This document shows positions 60,560 through 64,000 of a stretch of 64,000 nucleotides of DNA, one piece after another. This DNA is from DATBLQ01 sp036555325 (GTDB taxonomy: Bacteria; Pseudomonadota; Alphaproteobacteria; Rhizobiales; Aestuariivirgaceae). The notes under the pieces were generated by a model. That model saw nothing but the letters and a program-made list of their open reading frames with translations, did not search any database and was not told the DNA's origin. The position numbers and the translations under genes were made by a program. The stretch is taken from assembly GCA_036555325.1 (NCBI GenBank), contig DATBLQ010000060.1, positions 1 through 64,000 on the forward strand, written 5' to 3'. The number at the start of each line of letters is the position of its first letter. Position 1 is the first letter of the stretch.

Positions 60560-62566
60560 TCATTCAAATTCCATGATCACCGCATCAAAAGCGAGAGTAT
60601 CGCCCGGAGCGGCACGTAGGTTCTTCACTCGGCAATCGCGCTCGGCTCGCAGCACATTCTGCATTTTCATTGCTTCGATTACGGCAAGACTGTCGCCGGC
60701 TTTGACATCCTGCCCATCGGTCACAAGAATCGACACAACTAGACCCGGCATCGGGCATCGCAGATCATGGCAGAGCTTTCCCACAGTTTTTGGAGGAACC
60801 AGCCTGGCGAGCTGCAGCTGCCGCTCGCTCTGCACATTCGCTGTTACCGAGGCTCCCCGATGCTCCAGTCTGTAGCCGTGGGGCAACCGCTCAACCTGTA
60901 CGCTGATGAATTCGTCATTTATCTCTCCCTGCCACACGGGCTGGCCCGGAGCCCATTTGCTTCGGACAACAAGTGCGTTGTTCAACGCCTTATGAACCAC
61001 AGACAGGCCGTTTGCATTTTGCGTTAATTCGATCGGATAGATCTTGTTGGCCAGTTTGACGACTCGCCGCTCCGTAGCTTTGATGCGCCGGGGGGTGAGC
61101 TGGCCGCTCACCCGGTGCCGCCGCTCGCTCTCCCGATGGTCCATGGCGCCAGCAACTGCAAGCAGCTTCAACTCAAGGTCTCGGTCGAGACTTACTCCCA
61201 TGAACCTGCTCGGAAATTCGGACTCGATGAAGCCTGTAGAGATGTTGCCGCTTCTCCAGTTTTTGTTCCCCATCACGGCGGCCAGAAATTGGATGTTATG
61301 GCGTATGCCGTCGATGTAGAAGGTGTCGAGCGCAGCCGCCATCGCCTCAATTGCCACCGGTCGACTTCCTGCATGCACTACAAGCTTTGCAATGATAGGG
61401 TCATAGTAAACTGGTATCTCGCCACCCTCATAAACACCGCTGTCGAGCCTGACTGTAACGCCTCTCGCTGACTGGCCTTCTTTCGGCGGGCGATAGGTCT
61501 TGAGCCTGCCGCTCGACGGCATGAAGCCGCGAAATGGATCTTCGGCATAGATGCGGCTTTCGATTGCCCACCCTTTCGATTGCACATCACCTTGTTTGAG
61601 TGCAAGAGACTCCCCAGCAGCGATGCGGATCATCTGTTCGACAAGATCTGTGCCGGTGACAAGCTCGGTGACCGGATGCTCAACCTGCAGGCGGGTATTC
61701 ATCTCCAGGAAGTAAAATGACCTGTCTTGCCCAGCCACAAATTCCACTGTGCCGGCCGAGTCATAGTTTACCGCGCGGGCCAACTTGATCGCCTGCTCGC
61801 ACATGGCTTGACGTGTTGCTTCATCAAGCAGTGGCGAAGGGGCCTCCTCGACGATTTTCTGATTGCGCCTTTGGATCGAGCATTCGCGCTCGCCCAGATG
61901 AATGATGTTACCGCGCTTATCGCCGAGAATCTGGATCTCGATATGCCGTGGATTGACAATGTATTTCTCGATGAACACCCGATCATCACCGAAGGCGGAC
62001 GCTGCTTCCGCACGCGCACGCTCAAGTGCCTCGTCCATTTCTGCAGCCGAGTACGCGATGCGCATGCCCTTGCCGCCGCCCCCTGCCGAGGCTTTTATCA
62101 TCACCGGATAGCCGATTTGCTTCGCAATGCGGGCCGCTTCTGCGCCATTACTGACCGAGCCAATATGGCCCGCCACCGTTGACACATTGGCAGCTGAGGC
62201 CAACTTCTTTGATTCGATCTTGTCGCCCATTGCCTCCATAGCGCGCGGATTGGGACCGATGAAAACTATTCCTTCCGCAGCGAGTGCATTGGCAAAACTC
62301 GCCTGCTCTGACAGAAATCCGTAGCCAGGATGCACTGCGTCGGCTTGAGTGCGCTTGCATGCTTCGATAATCCGCTCCATCGAAAGGTAAGACTGAGCGG
62401 CAGGTGAAGGCCCTATGTGCACGGCCTCGTCCGCCATTCTCACATGCAGGGCACGAGCATCGGCCGTAGAATAGACGGCGACCGTTGCAATACCCAAGCG
62501 CTGCGCCGTTCGGTTAATTCGGCAGGCGATTTCGCCGCGATTGGCAATCAATATTTTCTTGAACAT
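60560..62566 (-). CDS. pccA: acyl-CoA carboxylase biotin-containing alpha subunit (propionyl-CoA type)
   Basis: Biotin carboxylase and carrier subunit, 668 residues, likely of propionyl-CoA carboxylase, which makes methylmalonyl-CoA. N-terminal biotin carboxylase with ILIANRGEIACRINRT, ATP-grasp GGGGKGMRIAYS and catalytic EMNTRLQVEHPVTE. A BT domain (about 480-590) and a C-terminal biotinyl domain with EAMKMQN, whose Lys is biotinylated, follow. The beta subunit pccB is not in the window. It is divergent from rimO. The choice of propionyl- over other acyl-CoA rests on similarity of pattern (MKMQN and BT region) and is probable. Confidence 0.88.
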   Translation of the reverse strand: MFKKILIANRGEIACRINRTAQRLGIATVAVYSTADARALHVRMADEAVHIGPSPAAQSYLSMERIIEACKRTQADAVHPGYGFLSEQASFANALAAEGIVFIGPNPRAMEAMGDKIESKKLASAANVSTVAGHIGSVSNGAEAARIAKQIGYPVMIKASAGGGGKGMRIAYSAAEMDEALERARAEAASAFGDDRVFIEKYIVNPRHIEIQILGDKRGNIIHLGERECSIQRRNQKIVEEAPSPLLDEATRQAMCEQAIKLARAVNYDSAGTVEFVAGQDRSFYFLEMNTRLQVEHPVTELVTGTDLVEQMIRIAAGESLALKQGDVQSKGWAIESRIYAEDPFRGFMPSSGRLKTYRPPKEGQSARGVTVRLDSGVYEGGEIPVYYDPIIAKLVVHAGSRPVAIEAMAAALDTFYIDGIRHNIQFLAAVMGNKNWRSGNISTGFIESEFPSRFMGVSLDRDLELKLLAVAGAMDHRESERRHRVSGQLTPRRIKATERRVVKLANKIYPIELTQNANGLSVVHKALNNALVVRSKWAPGQPVWQGEINDEFISVQVERLPHGYRLEHRGASVTANVQSERQLQLARLVPPKTVGKLCHDLRCPMPGLVVSILVTDGQDVKAGDSLAVIEAMKMQNVLRAERDCRVKNLRAAPGDTLAFDAVIMEFE

Positions 62567-62685
62567 GAAGCTGGGCCAAGTCCTGATCGTTGTCCGGTTT
62601 TAACCGCTGGCCAGCCGGTCGTAAACTCGTCACGCCGGGAAATGTGCATTTGCCCTGGTCTTCGCACTCCTATATGCATTCAGGC

Positions 62686-64000
62686 ATGAACAAGCCCGTA
62701 CCTACCATCGGCCTCGTCAGCCTCGGCTGTCCGAAGGCGCTCGTTGATTCGGAGCGCATCCTGACTCACCTTCGCGCCGAAGGGTATCTTTTCTCAGGCA
62801 GCTTTGAGGGCGCTGATCTGGTGATTGTTAACACTTGCGGCTTTATCGACAGCGCTAAGGCAGAGTCGCTCGCCGCAATCGGCGAAGCCATGAACAAAAA
62901 CGGCCAGGTTATCGTCACAGGCTGTATGGGGAAGGAAGCCGACCAGATTAGGGATGCTTATCCGGGAGTCCTGGCGATCACAGGGCCGCATCAGTACGAA
63001 GCGGTGGTTGGCGCCGTCCATCAAGTCATTCCGCCGCGACACGACCCCAAGTTCGATCTGGTTCCACCGCACGGCTTGAAGCTAACGCCCAAGCATTATT
63101 CATATTTGAAAATTTCTGAAGGCTGCAACAATCGTTGCTCTTTCTGCATCATCCCATCTCTCAGAGGCGACCTGGTAAGCCGCCCTGTCGCGGGAGTGCT
63201 CTACGAAGCCGAGCGGCTCGTCCGGGCAGGCGTTAAAGAGCTGCTGGTCATCTCTCAGGACACCAGTGCCTACGGGACCGATCTGAAATACGCATCGAGC
63301 AGGTTTCATGGGCGGGAAGTCAGGGCGAAGTTCGCCGATCTGGCAAGGGAGCTCGGCAATTTGGGAATTTGGATTCGGTTGCATTACGTTTATCCCTATC
63401 CCCATGTGGATGAGATCATCCCGTTGATGGCCGATGGCAAGCTACTTCCGTATCTCGACATACCGTTTCAGCATGCCTCACCGAGCATCTTGAAGGCCAT
63501 GCGACGGCCTGCGAAGCAGGAAAAGACCCTTGAACGCATTGCCGACTGGCGAAAGATTTGTCCGGATATCGCCATAAGATCGACGTTTATCGTCGGCTTC
63601 CCTGGCGAAACCGATGAGGATTTCACAGTCCTCCTCGATTGGTTGAAAGAGGCGCGGCTAGAGCGGGTCGGCTGCTTCAAATACGAGCCCGTGAAAGGCG
63701 CACGGGCCAACGATCTTGCTTCGCCGGTTCCTGACGACATCAAGGTAGAACGCTGGCACCGACTCATGCAGACCCAGCAAAAGATCAGCATTGAAAATCT
63801 CAAGCGAAAGGTTGGTCGGAAAACCGACGTGCTCATTGATGAGATCGACGAGGCACGCAGTGAGGCGGTGGCCCGCACCCCCTGGGATGCTCCAGAAATT
63901 GACGGCAACATCCTTGTACCCATGAGGCCCGGCATGGCAGTCGGAGATTTGATTAAGGTTCGCGTAACGAACGCCGGAAACTATGACCTCCTGGGTGAGG
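62686..64000 (+). CDS. rimO: ribosomal protein uS12 methylthiotransferase RimO (runs off the window)
   Basis: Radical SAM enzyme that adds a methylthio group to Asp of ribosomal protein S12 near position 88. About 438 codons are in the window, close to the usual full length, so only the last few residues are missing. N-terminal MTTase domain: VSLGCPKALVDSERIL, with Cys ligands also in IVNTCGF and TGCMGKEAD. The radical SAM cluster site is CNNRCSFCIIPSLRG (CxxxCxxC). The C-terminal TRAM domain contains GDLIKVRVTNAGNYDLLGE. ATG 62686 is used; an in-frame ATG at 62674 is possible. Confidence 0.96.
   Translation, partial: MNKPVPTIGLVSLGCPKALVDSERILTHLRAEGYLFSGSFEGADLVIVNTCGFIDSAKAESLAAIGEAMNKNGQVIVTGCMGKEADQIRDAYPGVLAITGPHQYEAVVGAVHQVIPPRHDPKFDLVPPHGLKLTPKHYSYLKISEGCNNRCSFCIIPSLRGDLVSRPVAGVLYEAERLVRAGVKELLVISQDTSAYGTDLKYASSRFHGREVRAKFADLARELGNLGIWIRLHYVYPYPHVDEIIPLMADGKLLPYLDIPFQHASPSILKAMRRPAKQEKTLERIADWRKICPDIAIRSTFIVGFPGETDEDFTVLLDWLKEARLERVGCFKYEPVKGARANDLASPVPDDIKVERWHRLMQTQQKISIENLKRKVGRKTDVLIDEIDEARSEAVARTPWDAPEIDGNILVPMRPGMAVGDLIKVRVTNAGNYDLLGE

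Noticed and set aside
1..64000. Mobile elements, prophage, CRISPR arrays, rRNA
   Set aside because: No transposase, integrase, phage structural gene, regular short repeat array or rRNA sequence was seen when reading the translated frames and intergenic DNA.

Overview
The window looks like chromosomal DNA of an alphaproteobacterium of the order Hyphomicrobiales (Rhizobiales), most likely near the Mesorhizobium/Phyllobacteriaceae branch. This rests on gene content and order, not on a database search: topA-rnr-DUF983-NUDIX-rpmG beside divK-pleD and a DUF3572 gene, a dinB with an N-terminal zinc finger, an EipB (DUF1849) protein, clpS-clpA next to a phasin, and several high-affinity-type uptake systems. 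No prophage, insertion sequence, integrase, CRISPR array or rRNA operon was seen. One tRNA is present, tRNA-Leu(GAG). Gene density is high and many genes overlap by 4 bases (ATGA or GTGA).

Layout. 1-1.5 kb: a Tat-exported TRAP solute-binding protein and a small conserved protein. 1.9-8.2 kb (+): topoisomerase I, RNase R, a DUF983 membrane protein, a NUDIX hydrolase and ribosomal protein L33, closed by a clear terminator. 8.2-8.7 kb: a gap holding several hairpins that may be a structured RNA. 8.7-10.9 kb: divK-pleD cell-cycle and c-di-GMP signalling, with DUF3572 divergent. 10.9-12.6 kb: GST-agmatinase. 12.9-15.1 kb: DNA polymerase IV and EipB. 15.2-19.1 kb (+): hydroxyacid dehydrogenase, RidA, GDPD, a FemAB/GNAT-like protein and a HIT protein. 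19.1-22.8 kb (-): an AzlC remnant, clpA, clpS and a phasin. 23.2-24.7 kb: a penicillin-binding DD-carboxypeptidase with a SPOR domain. 24.8-30.7 kb (-): putA, amine oxidase, VWA protein and J-domain protein. panC is divergent from putA.

31.8-38.6 kb (-) is a run of two GSTs, mccB, an Mrr-type restriction endonuclease, mccA, DUF1489 and GNAT. It is a leucine-catabolism unit interrupted by a type IV restriction gene. 38.6-42.5 kb: fatty-acid desaturase, a 36-residue membrane protein, an MFS transporter and a CDF metal transporter with three tandem C-terminal domains. 42.5-45.4 kb (-): a 5'-truncated cytochrome c peroxidase-like gene, an FAD oxidoreductase and isovaleryl-CoA dehydrogenase, the enzyme two steps before MccAB's product. 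46.2-54.6 kb (-): an eight-gene carbohydrate uptake and catabolism operon: sugar isomerase-like TIM barrel, Gfo/Idh/MocA dehydrogenase, ATPase, binding protein, two permeases, second ATPase and a small membrane protein. No regulator is adjacent, but there is a plausible operator at the operon head. 54.7-64 kb: mgtE, cupin-DMT pair, tRNA-Leu, lipB, an MHS-type transporter, acylphosphatase, a small secreted lysine-rich protein, a PccA-type biotin carboxylase, and rimO, which runs off the right edge.

The catabolic genes for leucine (ivd, mccAB), odd-chain or branched acyl-CoA (pccA), proline (putA), agmatine (agmatinase), polyol or sugar (ABC operon) and PHA storage (phasin) suggest a heterotroph of soil, plant or water living on varied low-level nutrients. 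No complete undescribed defence or biosynthetic system is visible. The least ordinary observations are the mrr gene inside the mcc operon, the sugar operon with two ATPases and an unassigned small membrane protein, the triple-domain CDF transporter, the structured gap after rpmG, the paired operator-like repeats before the phasin, and two gene remnants.
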